Part shown: positions 1 through 8,196 of the stretch, piece by piece
Numbering within the stretch: the first letter of the stretch is position 1
Layout of the letters: each line of letters opens with the position of its first letter
Origin: CAYZJV01 sp964478945
Lineage (GTDB): Bacteria; Spirochaetota; Spirochaetia; Sphaerochaetales; Sphaerochaetaceae
Direction: 5' to 3'
DNA: 25,113 bases
Assembly: GCA_964478945.1 (NCBI GenBank)
Contig: CAYZJV010000042.1
Location: forward strand, 1 to 25,113
Program-made: the position numbers and the translations under genes
Notes under the pieces: model-generated
What the model was told of the DNA's origin: nothing
What the model saw: the letters and a program-made list of their open reading frames with translations, nothing else
Databases searched by the model: none

Positions 1-11
1 TGCGGTTCATA

Positions 12-41
12 TTTACTGTTATACCGTTTTTCCTGTAATAT
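12..41 (+). promoter_or_regulatory. Possible promoter of the rnf operon
   Basis: A -35-like TTTACT (12-17) is followed after 18 bp by TAATAT (36-41). Each box matches the sigma-70 consensus at four of six positions. It is the best candidate I see in the 128 bp before rnfC, but the window edge cuts off the upstream context, so the true promoter may lie further left. Confidence 0.3.
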
Positions 42-72
42 ATGAAGACGTTTGATCGAGAACCTTTCGAAT

Positions 73-86
73 CCCCACCCGTGGGG
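73..86. repeat. Short inverted repeat in the rnfC leader
   Basis: CCCCAC (73-78) and GTGGGG (81-86) form a 6-bp GC-rich inverted repeat with a 2-base centre. Flanking AACC (61-64) and GGTT (91-94) could extend it. No T-run follows, so it does not look like a terminator. It could be a protein-binding palindrome or a small leader hairpin. Function unknown. Confidence 0.35.
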
Positions 87-128
87 AGAGGGTTTATCGT
101 GTCTTGGACATGGAAGGAGTAACACGGC

Positions 129-1439
129 ATGGAGAGGATACCGACATTCAGGAAGGGTGGAGTGCACCCGGATGACAAGAAGGTATTGAGCAACGGACAG
201 GCGATCGAACGATTGCCGATGCCATCGGAATTGATTGTTCCGCTCTCACAGCATCTGGGAGCCCCGGCATCACCGTTGAAGCAGAAGGGAGACGCGGTGG
301 TCGCGGGAGAGAAGATCGGAGAAGCTTCCGGCTTCATTTCCGCGAACATCCATTCTCCGGTCAATGGAACCGTCACCGACATCAGGAAGGTGACTTTGGC
401 CAACAGCATCGTTACCGATGCCTTCGTGATCACTCCCAATGCCGAGATGCCTCTTGGAACATGGGATGAGCAACCCTATGGTGATCTGAAACCCAATGAA
501 ATGATCGAATTGGTCAAGGAAATGGGTGTCGTGGGAACCGGTGGGGCCACGTTTCCCACACATGTGAAGCTCATGGTTCCCAAGGGCAAGAGCGTGGACG
601 CCCTGGTGGTGAACGGGGTCGAATGCGAACCATACCTTACCGCCGACCACCGTCTCATGCTCGAGCAGGCCGATCTGGTGTTGCGAGGCATCATGATAGC
701 TGCCAAGATCACCAATCCCAAGAGAATCATCATAGGTGTGGAGAACAACAAGAAGGATGCGATCAAGGTATTGCGTGAGGCGGTTTCCGCCAATGGTTAT
801 CCCATCACCGTGACACCTCTGAAGGTGAAGTATCCCCAAGGTGACGAGAAACAACTTCTCAAGGCTACCATCAACCGTGAAATTCCTTCCGGCAAGCTTC
901 CACTTGATGTGGGAGCGGTAGTGGTGAATGTGGGGACCGCCTTTGCGATTTATGAGGCTGTAGCGCTTCGCAAGCCTCTCATCGACCGTGTGGTGACCAT
1001 AAGCGGTGAGGCGATGTCCTCCAAGAGGAATGTAAGGGCTCCCTTGGGTGCCAAGGTGGCTGATCTGATCGCGTTCGCGGGAGGGCTCGATCACGATCCC
1101 GACAAATTCATATCGGGTGGACCGATGATGGGATTCGCGTTCTATGATGACCAGACACCTGTCATCAAGGGAACCAGTGGATTGCTTGCCTTGGACAATG
1201 AACCTGCGATGAAGGCTCCCGTCACCCCTTGCATCTCGTGTGGCCGTTGTGTGGCAGCCTGTCCGATGGGTCTCCAACCTACAAGACTGTATCGATTGAT
1301 CGACAACCGCCAATATGCCGATGCGATGGCCATGAATCTCATGGACTGCAAGGAGTGCGGATGTTGTTCCTATTCCTGTCCGGCGCACTTGCCGCTTGTG
1401 CATGGAATGAAGCTCGGAAAACGCTTGGGGAGGAAATAA
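129..1439 (+). CDS. rnfC: Rnf electron transport complex subunit RnfC
   Basis: RnfC is the peripheral cytoplasmic subunit of the Rnf complex, which couples electron flow between reduced ferredoxin and NAD+ to Na+ or H+ transport. It carries the NAD(H)/FMN site and passes electrons through two [4Fe-4S] clusters. The sequence shows the glycine-rich nucleotide-site motif GTGGATFPTH at about residues 136-145. Near the C-terminus are two CxxCxxCxxxCP clusters, C368/371/374/378 and C407/410/413/417. The length of 436 aa is normal for the short RnfC type without the long Ala/Lys-rich tail of enterobacterial proteins. The start at 129 follows a GGAG ribosome site. The stop codon directly abuts the rnfD start, so translation is probably coupled. 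It is the first gene of a complete rnfCDGEAB set. Confidence 0.96.
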   Translation: MERIPTFRKGGVHPDDKKVLSNGQAIERLPMPSELIVPLSQHLGAPASPLKQKGDAVVAGEKIGEASGFISANIHSPVNGTVTDIRKVTLANSIVTDAFVITPNAEMPLGTWDEQPYGDLKPNEMIELVKEMGVVGTGGATFPTHVKLMVPKGKSVDALVVNGVECEPYLTADHRLMLEQADLVLRGIMIAAKITNPKRIIIGVENNKKDAIKVLREAVSANGYPITVTPLKVKYPQGDEKQLLKATINREIPSGKLPLDVGAVVVNVGTAFAIYEAVALRKPLIDRVVTISGEAMSSKRNVRAPLGAKVADLIAFAGGLDHDPDKFISGGPMMGFAFYDDQTPVIKGTSGLLALDNEPAMKAPVTPCISCGRCVAACPMGLQPTRLYRLIDNRQYADAMAMNLMDCKECGCCSYSCPAHLPLVHGMKLGKRLGRK

Positions 1440-2546
1440 ATGGACGTACCGAAAACAATAGTTTCTTCATCACCGCATCTTCACGCCAAGGCGAATACCG
1501 CCAGTATCATGTGGGATGTCTCGATCGCGCTCACTCCGGCAACCTTATGGGGGGTGTATGTGTTCGGGTTGAGGGCACTTGCCATCGTGTTGGTGTCGAT
1601 CGCTTCATCCGTGCTTGTCGAGTATCTTCTCAACAGGCTGTCCAAGGAGTCGACGATCGGAGACGGATCGGCTTTCCTCACCGGTTTGCTGGTGGGAATG
1701 AACATGCCCGCGGACGCGGCGTTCGCAGTTCCCATCATCGCTTCGGCATTTGCCATTTTTGTGGTGAAATGGACCTTCGGTGGATTGGGGAGCAATTGGA
1801 TCAATCCCGCATTGGCCGGACGTGTGTTCGTATTCTTTTCCTTTACTGGATTGATGAACACCTACAGGATGCCGCGTACCTTGACAGTTGTGGATGCGAC
1901 CAGTTCCGCCACCATGTTGACCGAGATGAAACTTGCGGTTGGAGAAGGGACCTTCGGTGGGCTTTCTTCCGCCGGTCTGTTGGCACAAAGGGGCTATCCC
2001 TTCACCGATTTCGCCGGTTCGGTGAGCGGATGGTTCCAGAATACGTTGGGAATCGGTCTCTCCCCCTATACCGTCGATGCCTTCTTCGGCAACATCGCTG
2101 GGTGTATCGGAGAGGTTTCGGCTTTCCTTCTTATTTTGGGGGCCGTCTATCTGTTCATCAAGAAGGTGATCACGTGGCATACCCCCGTCTCCTTCCTCGT
2201 TTCCTTCAGTCTTTTCGCCTGGATATTCGGCGGATTCAAGAATGGAATGGGAATATTCCAAGGCGATTTCGTGCTCCAGCTGTTCAGCGGAGGGATGATC
2301 CTTGGAGCCTTCTTCATGGCGACCGATATGGTCACCAGTCCCACCACCGGCAAGGGAATGATCATTTTCGGTGCGGGAATCGGTTTCTTCACCTTCCTTT
2401 TCCGGTATTTCGGATCCCTGCCGGAGGCGGTTTCACTGGCGATCATTCTGATGAACATTTTTGTTCCCACGATCGAGCGTTATGTGTTGCCGAAACGATT
2501 CGGTGAAGTGATTGCCGAACCAAAGAAGAAGGAGGCGAAGGCATGA
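1440..2546 (+). CDS. rnfD: Rnf complex membrane subunit RnfD
   Basis: RnfD is a polytopic inner-membrane subunit of the NqrB/RnfD family. It carries a covalently bound FMN and is thought to help couple electron transfer to ion movement. The protein is 368 aa with many hydrophobic helices, including segments around residues 35-60, 75-100, 215-260 and 280-330. An SSAT motif at residues 155-158 matches the S-x-A-T site where ApbE attaches FMN to threonine, here T158 by family analogy. The start codon immediately follows the rnfC stop, with GAGG at the end of rnfC as ribosome site. The 3' end overlaps rnfG by 4 bp (ATGA). No ApbE (flavin transferase) gene is seen in the window, so flavinylation must rely on one elsewhere. 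Confidence 0.95.
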   Translation: MDVPKTIVSSSPHLHAKANTASIMWDVSIALTPATLWGVYVFGLRALAIVLVSIASSVLVEYLLNRLSKESTIGDGSAFLTGLLVGMNMPADAAFAVPIIASAFAIFVVKWTFGGLGSNWINPALAGRVFVFFSFTGLMNTYRMPRTLTVVDATSSATMLTEMKLAVGEGTFGGLSSAGLLAQRGYPFTDFAGSVSGWFQNTLGIGLSPYTVDAFFGNIAGCIGEVSAFLLILGAVYLFIKKVITWHTPVSFLVSFSLFAWIFGGFKNGMGIFQGDFVLQLFSGGMILGAFFMATDMVTSPTTGKGMIIFGAGIGFFTFLFRYFGSLPEAVSLAIILMNIFVPTIERYVLPKRFGEVIAEPKKKEAKA

Positions 2547-3097
2547 GAAATTTCGCACGTGTGGGCATCACACTTTCGCTTATCGCGGCCGTTGCGGCTA
2601 CGGCTTTGGCCATGGTCAATGCATTTACCGCTCCCAAGATCGCAGCGTACGAACTGCAGGTCATCAAGGACGCTCTTGTGGAAGTTTCGGGTGGGTACGC
2701 TGTAGGTGACCAGGCAACCACCGATGATCCGCTTGTCACCAATGTCTATCCCCTTTCGGGTGAGAACGGTGATACCGTCGGCCATATTCTTCAACTGGTC
2801 GGTACCGGCTATGGCGGTGAGATGGTCGTAATGGCTAGCTACCATGCCGATGGAGAGGTGATCGACGCGAGATTGCTGGCGAATGCGGAGACGCCGGGAT
2901 TGGGGAAAAAGGCCGAGGTTCCTTCCTACATGGAGAAATTCAAGGGAACCGGTGGCGATACGGCGGTTCCGGTGAAAAAGGATATGTTGGGCAAGGCGGA
3001 TGCGGACAGCGTCAGCGGTTCGACGGTCACCTTCACCGGTGTGGCGAAAGCAATCGCGTATGGATCCGACTATGTGAAGAGTTTGGGAGGCAAATGA
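2543..3097 (+). CDS. rnfG: Rnf complex FMN-binding subunit RnfG
   Basis: RnfG is a membrane-anchored subunit whose FMN-binding domain faces the periplasm and relays electrons within the Rnf complex. The 184-aa protein has one N-terminal transmembrane segment (about residues 5-26) followed by a soluble FMN_bind domain. The flavinylation motif reads SGSTVT at residues 158-163, close to the usual SGAT-x-T/S, so T163 is the expected FMN-threonine. Ala-to-Ser at the third position is a mild deviation. The gene overlaps rnfD by 4 bp at its start and rnfE by 4 bp at its end, which implies coupled translation and fixed stoichiometry. Confidence 0.94.
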   Translation: MRNFARVGITLSLIAAVAATALAMVNAFTAPKIAAYELQVIKDALVEVSGGYAVGDQATTDDPLVTNVYPLSGENGDTVGHILQLVGTGYGGEMVVMASYHADGEVIDARLLANAETPGLGKKAEVPSYMEKFKGTGGDTAVPVKKDMLGKADADSVSGSTVTFTGVAKAIAYGSDYVKSLGGK

Positions 3098-3726
3098 TGG
3101 CTGGAGAGAAGAAAAGTATCTTGACCAAAGGGTTGTTCAAGGAGAATCCCGTATTCATCCTCATGCTCGGCCTCTGTCCGACCTTGGGTGTTTCGACCCA
3201 GGTGATCAATGGGTTGGGAATGGGTGTCGCGGTTATTTTCGTGTTGCTGTTCTCGAATATCTTCGTATCGTTGTTGAAGAATGTGATTCCCAACAGTGTG
3301 AGGATTCCTTCATATATCGTGATCATCGCGGCATTCGTCACCATAGTCGAGATGGTGATGCATGCCTTCGCTCCGGCAATCTACAAATCGCTGGGAATTT
3401 TCCTTCCCCTTATCGTGGTGAACTGCATCATACTCGGGAGGGCGGAGGCGTTCGCGAACAAGAATACGGTAATGGATTCGATTCTCGATGCGATCGGCAT
3501 GGGTGTCGGGTTCACTTTGGCGGTCACCCTCATCGCCTTGATCAGGGAGGTGTTCGGTGCGGGAACCATCACTTTGATGCCCATCGGTGGATTCGACGGA
3601 GTAATCGAGATTCCCTTGCTCTACACCTATCCGGTGCGGATCTTCTCGCTGGCAGCCGGTGCATTGTTGCTCATGGGGTATCTCAAGGCGCTTTTCGAGT
3701 GGAACACGAACAGGAAGGGGAGGTAA
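3094..3726 (+). CDS. rnfE: Rnf complex membrane subunit RnfE
   Basis: RnfE is a six-helix integral membrane protein of the RnfA/RnfE (NqrD/NqrE) family. In the complex, RnfA and RnfE pack as inverted halves around an intramembrane iron-sulfur centre. Two conserved membrane cysteines are visible: C28 in the LGLCP motif and C111 in VVNCIILG, which pair with the corresponding two cysteines of RnfA. The length of 210 aa is normal. The start at 3094 overlaps the rnfG stop as ATGATG, so the second methionine at 3097 is an equally possible initiator. rnfA follows 6 bp downstream. Confidence 0.94.
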   Translation: MMAGEKKSILTKGLFKENPVFILMLGLCPTLGVSTQVINGLGMGVAVIFVLLFSNIFVSLLKNVIPNSVRIPSYIVIIAAFVTIVEMVMHAFAPAIYKSLGIFLPLIVVNCIILGRAEAFANKNTVMDSILDAIGMGVGFTLAVTLIALIREVFGAGTITLMPIGGFDGVIEIPLLYTYPVRIFSLAAGALLLMGYLKALFEWNTNRKGR

Positions 3727-3732
3727 TGGACC

Positions 3733-4323
3733 ATGGCATATATCGCAATCTTCATCACTTACATTTTCATCAACAACTTCATTCTGACCCAATTCTTGGG
3801 ATTGTGCCCGTTCATCGGCGTTTCCAAGAACAGCGAGTCGGCGATCGGTATGGGAATGGCGGTCACCTTCGTCATGGGAATCGCCTCGATCATCACATGG
3901 TTGGTTTACACGCTGCTGCTTGTGCCACTTCAACTGGAATACCTGCAGACGCTTTCGTTCATCCTTGTGATCGCTTCATTGGTCCAGTTTGTAGAGATGG
4001 TCATCCAGAAGAATTCTCCTGCACTGTATCAGGCCTTGGGTATTTTCCTCCCATTGATCACCACGAACTGTGCGGTGCTCGGCATCGCGGTGATGAACAT
4101 CACCGAAGGCTATAATCTCATGGAGAGTTTTGCAGCCGGTATCGCAGCCGGCATCGGTTTCACACTGGTGTTGGTGTTGATGAGCAACATCCGTGAAAGG
4201 ATGGATCTCCATCCGGTGCGCAAGTCGTTCAAGGGAGTTCCCATCGCATTCATCTCGGGAGGCCTCATGGCATTGGCTTTCATGGCCTTCGACAAATCGC
4301 TTCTCACAAATCTTCTGGGGTAA
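3733..4323 (+). CDS. rnfA: Rnf complex membrane subunit RnfA
   Basis: RnfA is the inverted-topology partner of RnfE and forms the membrane core through which electrons cross toward the outer-face flavins. The 196-aa protein is almost entirely hydrophobic, with six predicted helices. Conserved cysteines C25 (LGLCP) and C113 (TTNCAVLG) mirror those of RnfE. The ribosome site GGGGAGG overlaps the end of rnfE and supports the ATG at 3733. Another ATG at 3726 is out of frame and was not used. The gene lies between rnfE and rnfB, as in clostridial and Thermotoga-type operons. Confidence 0.95.
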   Translation: MAYIAIFITYIFINNFILTQFLGLCPFIGVSKNSESAIGMGMAVTFVMGIASIITWLVYTLLLVPLQLEYLQTLSFILVIASLVQFVEMVIQKNSPALYQALGIFLPLITTNCAVLGIAVMNITEGYNLMESFAAGIAAGIGFTLVLVLMSNIRERMDLHPVRKSFKGVPIAFISGGLMALAFMAFDKSLLTNLLG

Positions 4324-4329
4324 GGTGTT

Positions 4330-5130
4330 ATGAATATATTGTTTGCATTCTTGATTATTGCTGCACTCGGCCTGCTGCTCGGCATGGGACTTGCACTCGC
4401 TGCGAAGAAGTTCGCGGTAAAGAAGGATGAGAAGGCTGAGAAGATACTCGACATCCTCCCTGGAGCCAACTGTGGTGCCTGTGGATACCCTGGATGCTCG
4501 GGGTATGCCTCGGCTCTGTCTGCGGGAACGGCCGAAAATGGTTTGTGTTCCCCTGGAGGAGCGAAGACCACCGCTCTGGTTGCGAAGATACTGGGTATGG
4601 CCGACGGTGGTGGAACGCAGGAGCGGATGGTGGCGTTCGTCCACTGCAGGGGTAACAACGAGTTGACGAAAAGGGATTACCAATATGAGGGGATCGAGGA
4701 ATGCAGTGCGGCCTATATGCTGCATCAGGGCGACAGCACCTGCAAGTATGGGTGCCTCCACCTTGGTTCCTGCATGAGGGTGTGTCCCACGAATGCGATC
4801 CATAGGGATGGGAAGGGGAATGTGACCGTGGATCCGGATGCATGCATCGGTTGTCGTAAATGTACGCTTGTCTGTCCCACCAAGGTGATCAGGATGATTC
4901 CTGCCAGGGGGTCGCACGCGATAGGTTGCAATAGTCGCGACAAGGGAGCTGTGGTGAGGAAGATCTGTCAGGTCGGGTGCATCGCTTGTAAGATTTGTGA
5001 AAAGAAATTCCCCGAATCGGGATGTACCGTGATCGACAACCTTTCTGAAATCGACTACGACAAGCCGATGGTGCAAATCGCGGATGCCGCCGCGGCGTGT
5101 CCGACCAAATGTATAGTGGAAGCCAAGTAA
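4330..5130 (+). CDS. rnfB: Rnf complex ferredoxin-like subunit RnfB
   Basis: RnfB accepts electrons from reduced ferredoxin through a chain of [4Fe-4S] clusters. The 266-aa protein starts with one membrane helix (about residues 2-24). An Fe-S domain of the CxxCxxxxC...C type follows, with C48, C51, C56 and C73. After it come ferredoxin-like motifs: CMRVCP, then CIGCRKCTLVCP, then CIACKICEKKFP with a downstream CP. This is the longer, multi-cluster RnfB of anaerobes, not the short enterobacterial form. It sits 6 bp after rnfA and completes the operon. The next gene begins 3 bp after its stop, so transcription probably continues into it. Confidence 0.95.
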   Translation: MNILFAFLIIAALGLLLGMGLALAAKKFAVKKDEKAEKILDILPGANCGACGYPGCSGYASALSAGTAENGLCSPGGAKTTALVAKILGMADGGGTQERMVAFVHCRGNNELTKRDYQYEGIEECSAAYMLHQGDSTCKYGCLHLGSCMRVCPTNAIHRDGKGNVTVDPDACIGCRKCTLVCPTKVIRMIPARGSHAIGCNSRDKGAVVRKICQVGCIACKICEKKFPESGCTVIDNLSEIDYDKPMVQIADAAAACPTKCIVEAK

Positions 5131-5133
5131 ACG

Positions 5134-7098
5134 ATGCCATTGATAGTGGGAGCCTACAGCCAATTGTCTCCGGGGACGCCCCTGCATATTCTTGAGAGGG
5201 CGTTGGCGGAGGTGTACAAGCCTGTGCTCACCTATATCTACAAGCATCCCGACCTGCATCTGCATCTCTATTTGCCCGGGACCATCTTGGAATGGTTCGA
5301 ACAGAACCATCCCGAGATGAACATGCTGATCGCCGATCTGGTGAAGAAGGAACAGATCGAATTGCTCACAGGAGCCTACCAGCAACAGATATTGCATATT
5401 CTTCCCGGAAAGGACAGATCGGGTAGGTTGGAGACCACCACCACCTTTATTCGCAAGAGATTCGGCAAAAGGGCCCGAACCGCCTGGTTCTTCAACCAAA
5501 TATGGAATTCATCCTTCGTCTCCACCATGAACATGGGGATGCTCGATCGTTTGGTGATCTCCTCCCACGATCGTCTGCACGATCTTGTGGTCGCCACGGA
5601 ACCGTTCGTGATGCAGGATATGGGTAAGACGATCGAGGTGTTTCCCTCCGACGACAGGATCGATGGGCTGGTGCACGACATCGGGACCGGTTCGAAAGGA
5701 TACAAGGAGTTCCTCGAAACATTGCAGGCTCTCCGTTTCGATGATGGGGACCACCATGTCACCATCATGGTGAATCTCGATCGATTGTTGCAGGCGACCG
5801 CTCTCCAGCCCTCGCTTCCTCCCGTGTCGGAGTTGTTCGCCACCATTCTTGACCAAGTGGGTTCCCAGGTGGTCGACAAGGGTACGGTATTGCTCTCCAC
5901 CATACCGCTGGGCACGCTGTCGACCCATGGATATTTGAATTCCGGGTGGTACGGAAGGGATACGACGTTGAAGGATATCGGTTCGTTCAATGGGATGTTC
6001 ATCAAGTATGATGAGCTGAACCATCTGTACGGCAGATTGTTGTATCTCATGGATCTGGCTCGTCTATATCGGAAGAACAAGGACACCAAGAAGCGGGTGG
6101 AGAATCTTCTGGTGAGGGCCGGCAGCGGTGGAGCCTTTGTCCAGGATTCCTCAGGAGGCTGTTACCGGAGCAGTTACCGCAAGCAGATATACAGGTATTT
6201 GAATGAGGCCGAACGAATCCTGCAGGCAAGCGAGGAGATTCCCTATCCTCGTGAGCTCGACATGGATTTCGATCGGAAGGATGAGATGGTCTGGCTTGGA
6301 AAGAATCTCCAGGTGGTGGTGGATCCAAAGGGGGGGACACTCGCCGAGATCAACCATTTGCCTACCGGATGGAATTATGGCGATACCTTCAGCGGGTATG
6401 CTGCCGAGGCGGAACGACTCTCGTTCCATTCGCTTCGCGACGGTTCGTTCCAACGCTCGTTCAATGATGTGTTCCTCCCCCATGACGCGAAGCTGGAACA
6501 TTATACGAAGAACTTGCCACGCCAAACCTTCGACACTTCGGATTCGACCTATTCGTTGGAGGTCCCCGACAAGACCCAAAACGAGATTGCCACCGAATGT
6601 GCGTTCGAACATGTTCCGTTTGGGATCGGAGAAGTCGTGCTGACCAAGAGATATCGTTTCAGGACCCATACGATTGTGGTGGATTTCTCCTTGGTGAACA
6701 ATGGAAAGCATCGCAGCAGGGGTTTGTTCGGCAGTGAATTGAATCTCTCCGTAGGAATAAAGGATGGCCCTCCGTCCCTGTATACCGTGGAGAAGAGTCG
6801 CAACCGATCCCTGGCCGATGGGCGTGTGGTCGCTCCCAATCTCAAGAATGTGAGGATTCCCGATCCGCTCAACAAGACCCTCCTCTCGTTCGCATCCGAC
6901 ATACGTTTCACACTCCATAAGGAAGATTATTCGGTGAAGCTTGCAACTGTGGTGGGTATGGAGGTATTGTACCAGTACACACAGGTGTTGCCGTTGTGGG
7001 AATTCGATCTCGCTCCAGGAGAAAGGATGGAGTGGACCATCGGTTTCAGAATCGAACGCAGGGTGCGTTCATCCAAAAAGGACAAGGAGTCGACATGA
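5134..7098 (+). CDS. GH57-like protein with degenerate active site
   Basis: The 654-aa protein resembles glycoside hydrolase family 57 4-alpha-glucanotransferases and amylases. It has an N-terminal (beta/alpha)7-like half (residues 1 to about 290) and a C-terminal DUF1926-like beta-sandwich (about 385-640). Alignment from memory with the Thermococcus litoralis enzyme suggests the active site is gone. The HNHQP motif is AYSQLS at 7-12. The YEP glutamate becomes Q84. The nucleophile motif WLTER reads WFFNQ at 118-122, so Glu is replaced by N121. The DDGEKFG acid/base region appears as MVNLDRLL at 212-219. The frame is intact and the length normal, so it is a pseudoenzyme candidate, not a decayed gene. 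It starts 3 bp after rnfB and overlaps prfB by 4 bp. It might bind glycans or act structurally. No signal peptide is seen. Family call fairly secure; function unknown. Confidence 0.72.
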   Translation: MPLIVGAYSQLSPGTPLHILERALAEVYKPVLTYIYKHPDLHLHLYLPGTILEWFEQNHPEMNMLIADLVKKEQIELLTGAYQQQILHILPGKDRSGRLETTTTFIRKRFGKRARTAWFFNQIWNSSFVSTMNMGMLDRLVISSHDRLHDLVVATEPFVMQDMGKTIEVFPSDDRIDGLVHDIGTGSKGYKEFLETLQALRFDDGDHHVTIMVNLDRLLQATALQPSLPPVSELFATILDQVGSQVVDKGTVLLSTIPLGTLSTHGYLNSGWYGRDTTLKDIGSFNGMFIKYDELNHLYGRLLYLMDLARLYRKNKDTKKRVENLLVRAGSGGAFVQDSSGGCYRSSYRKQIYRYLNEAERILQASEEIPYPRELDMDFDRKDEMVWLGKNLQVVVDPKGGTLAEINHLPTGWNYGDTFSGYAAEAERLSFHSLRDGSFQRSFNDVFLPHDAKLEHYTKNLPRQTFDTSDSTYSLEVPDKTQNEIATECAFEHVPFGIGEVVLTKRYRFRTHTIVVDFSLVNNGKHRSRGLFGSELNLSVGIKDGPPSLYTVEKSRNRSLADGRVVAPNLKNVRIPDPLNKTLLSFASDIRFTLHKEDYSVKLATVVGMEVLYQYTQVLPLWEFDLAPGERMEWTIGFRIERRVRSSKKDKEST

Positions 7099-8193
7099 CG
7101 ATACAGAACCAACAATTGTTCGATACGATCAAAGAAGAAGCCTACGATGTATGGAGGCGTCTTTGACCCCGAAACCATGGAGAAGCGGATAAAGGAATTG
7201 GAGACCGAATCGCTCGATCCCGATTTCTGGAACGACAAGGCGAGGACCGAAGAGGTGTTCTCGGAGATGAACGATCTCCGTTCCACCTTGGAACCTTGGC
7301 GCGATCTTGTCCAGGCGATTGCGGATGTGGAGGAGTTGATCCATTTGTATGAGGATGAGGACGATCCCGAGATCGATACCGAGGTGGATCAGCAGATTCT
7401 TCAGTTGGAGGAATCCTACAGACCGTTGAGGTTGAAGACCTTGTTGTCGGGAAAGTTCGACAAGAACGATTGCTTCCTTTCGGTGCATGCGGGTGCCGGT
7501 GGTACCGAAGCTTGTGATTGGGCCCAGATGCTCATGCGCATGTATGTCCGTTGGTGTGAACGCAACGGATTCAAGGTGGAGATCGTTGATATGCTTGAGG
7601 CCGAGGGTGGGGTGAAATCGGTCACCATGCAGGTGAAGGGTACCTATGCCTATGGCTATCTCCAAGGTGAGGCTGGAGTGCATCGTCTTGTACGGATCTC
7701 TCCCTTCGACTCCAACAAGCGTCGCCACACCTCCTTCACCTCGGTGTATGTGTCTCCTGTGATAGAGGATGAAGTGGAGGTCAATATCGATCCCTCCGAT
7801 TTGAGGGTCGATACCTACCGCAGCGGTGGAGCGGGGGGCCAGCATGTCAACAAGACCGATTCCGCGGTGAGATTGACCCATATTCCCACAGGAATCGTGG
7901 TTGCGTGTCAGAACGAACGTTCACAGCATATGAATAGGGCGCTCGCGATGAAGATACTCACCAGTCGGTTGTACGAACATTATCGTCAGGAGCAGGAGAA
8001 GGAACATGCGCAGTATGCGAAGGAGAAGAAGGAGATCAGCTGGGGCAACCAAATCCGGTCCTATGTGTTCCAACCCTACACCATGGTGAAGGACCACCGC
8101 ACCAACGAACAGGTGGGGAATATCCAGGGTGTGATGGATGGCGATATCTCCGTATTCATCGAATCCTATCTGAAATGGCATTCGGAGGTATGA
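7095..8193 (+). CDS. prfB: Peptide chain release factor 2 (programmed +1 frameshift)
   Basis: RF2 recognises UAA and UGA stop codons and triggers peptide release on the ribosome. The gene is in two frames. Frame 0 runs from ATG 7095 for 23 codons to CTT then an in-frame TGA at 7164-7166. A +1 shift on CTTTGAC then continues from GAC 7165 to the stop at 8191-8193. The joined product is 365 aa, the same length as the E. coli protein. The codon-recognition tripeptide SPF falls at residues 202-204 and the catalytic GGQ at 247-249, three residues earlier than in E. coli. Calling only the downstream open frame from the ATG at 7147 would give a wrong N-terminus. The start overlaps the preceding gene as ATGA. 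Expression is self-limiting, because RF2 shortage favours the shift. Confidence 0.96.
7153..7167 (+). promoter_or_regulatory. RF2 programmed frameshift site
   Basis: A Shine-Dalgarno-like GGAGG (7153-7157) lies exactly three bases before the slippery CTT (7161-7163), followed by TGA C (7164-7167). This is the canonical prfB autoregulatory layout of internal ribosome-binding element, CUU, UGA and C. Spacing and slip codon match the E. coli site. It is a recoding signal, not a sequencing error. Confidence 0.95.
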
Positions 8194-8196
8194 TCG

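Noticed and set aside
73..94. Terminator in the rnfC leader
   Set aside because: The GC-rich inverted repeat has only a 2-base centre and no T-run after it.
1229..2506. Plus-strand open frame of 425 codons overlapping rnfC and rnfD in another frame
   Set aside because: Composition rich in Arg, Cys and Gly with no domain. The rnf frames explain the region fully.
3976..5499. Long minus-strand open frame (507 codons) across rnfA, rnfB and the GH57-like gene
   Set aside because: It is antisense to well-supported genes, has an odd His- and Arg-rich composition and matches no family. It arises from codon bias on the opposite strand.
7147..8193. prfB as a gene beginning at ATG 7147, or as a frameshifted pseudogene
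   Set aside because: The CTTTGAC slip site, GGAGG spacing and resulting 365-aa length show programmed recoding from ATG 7095.
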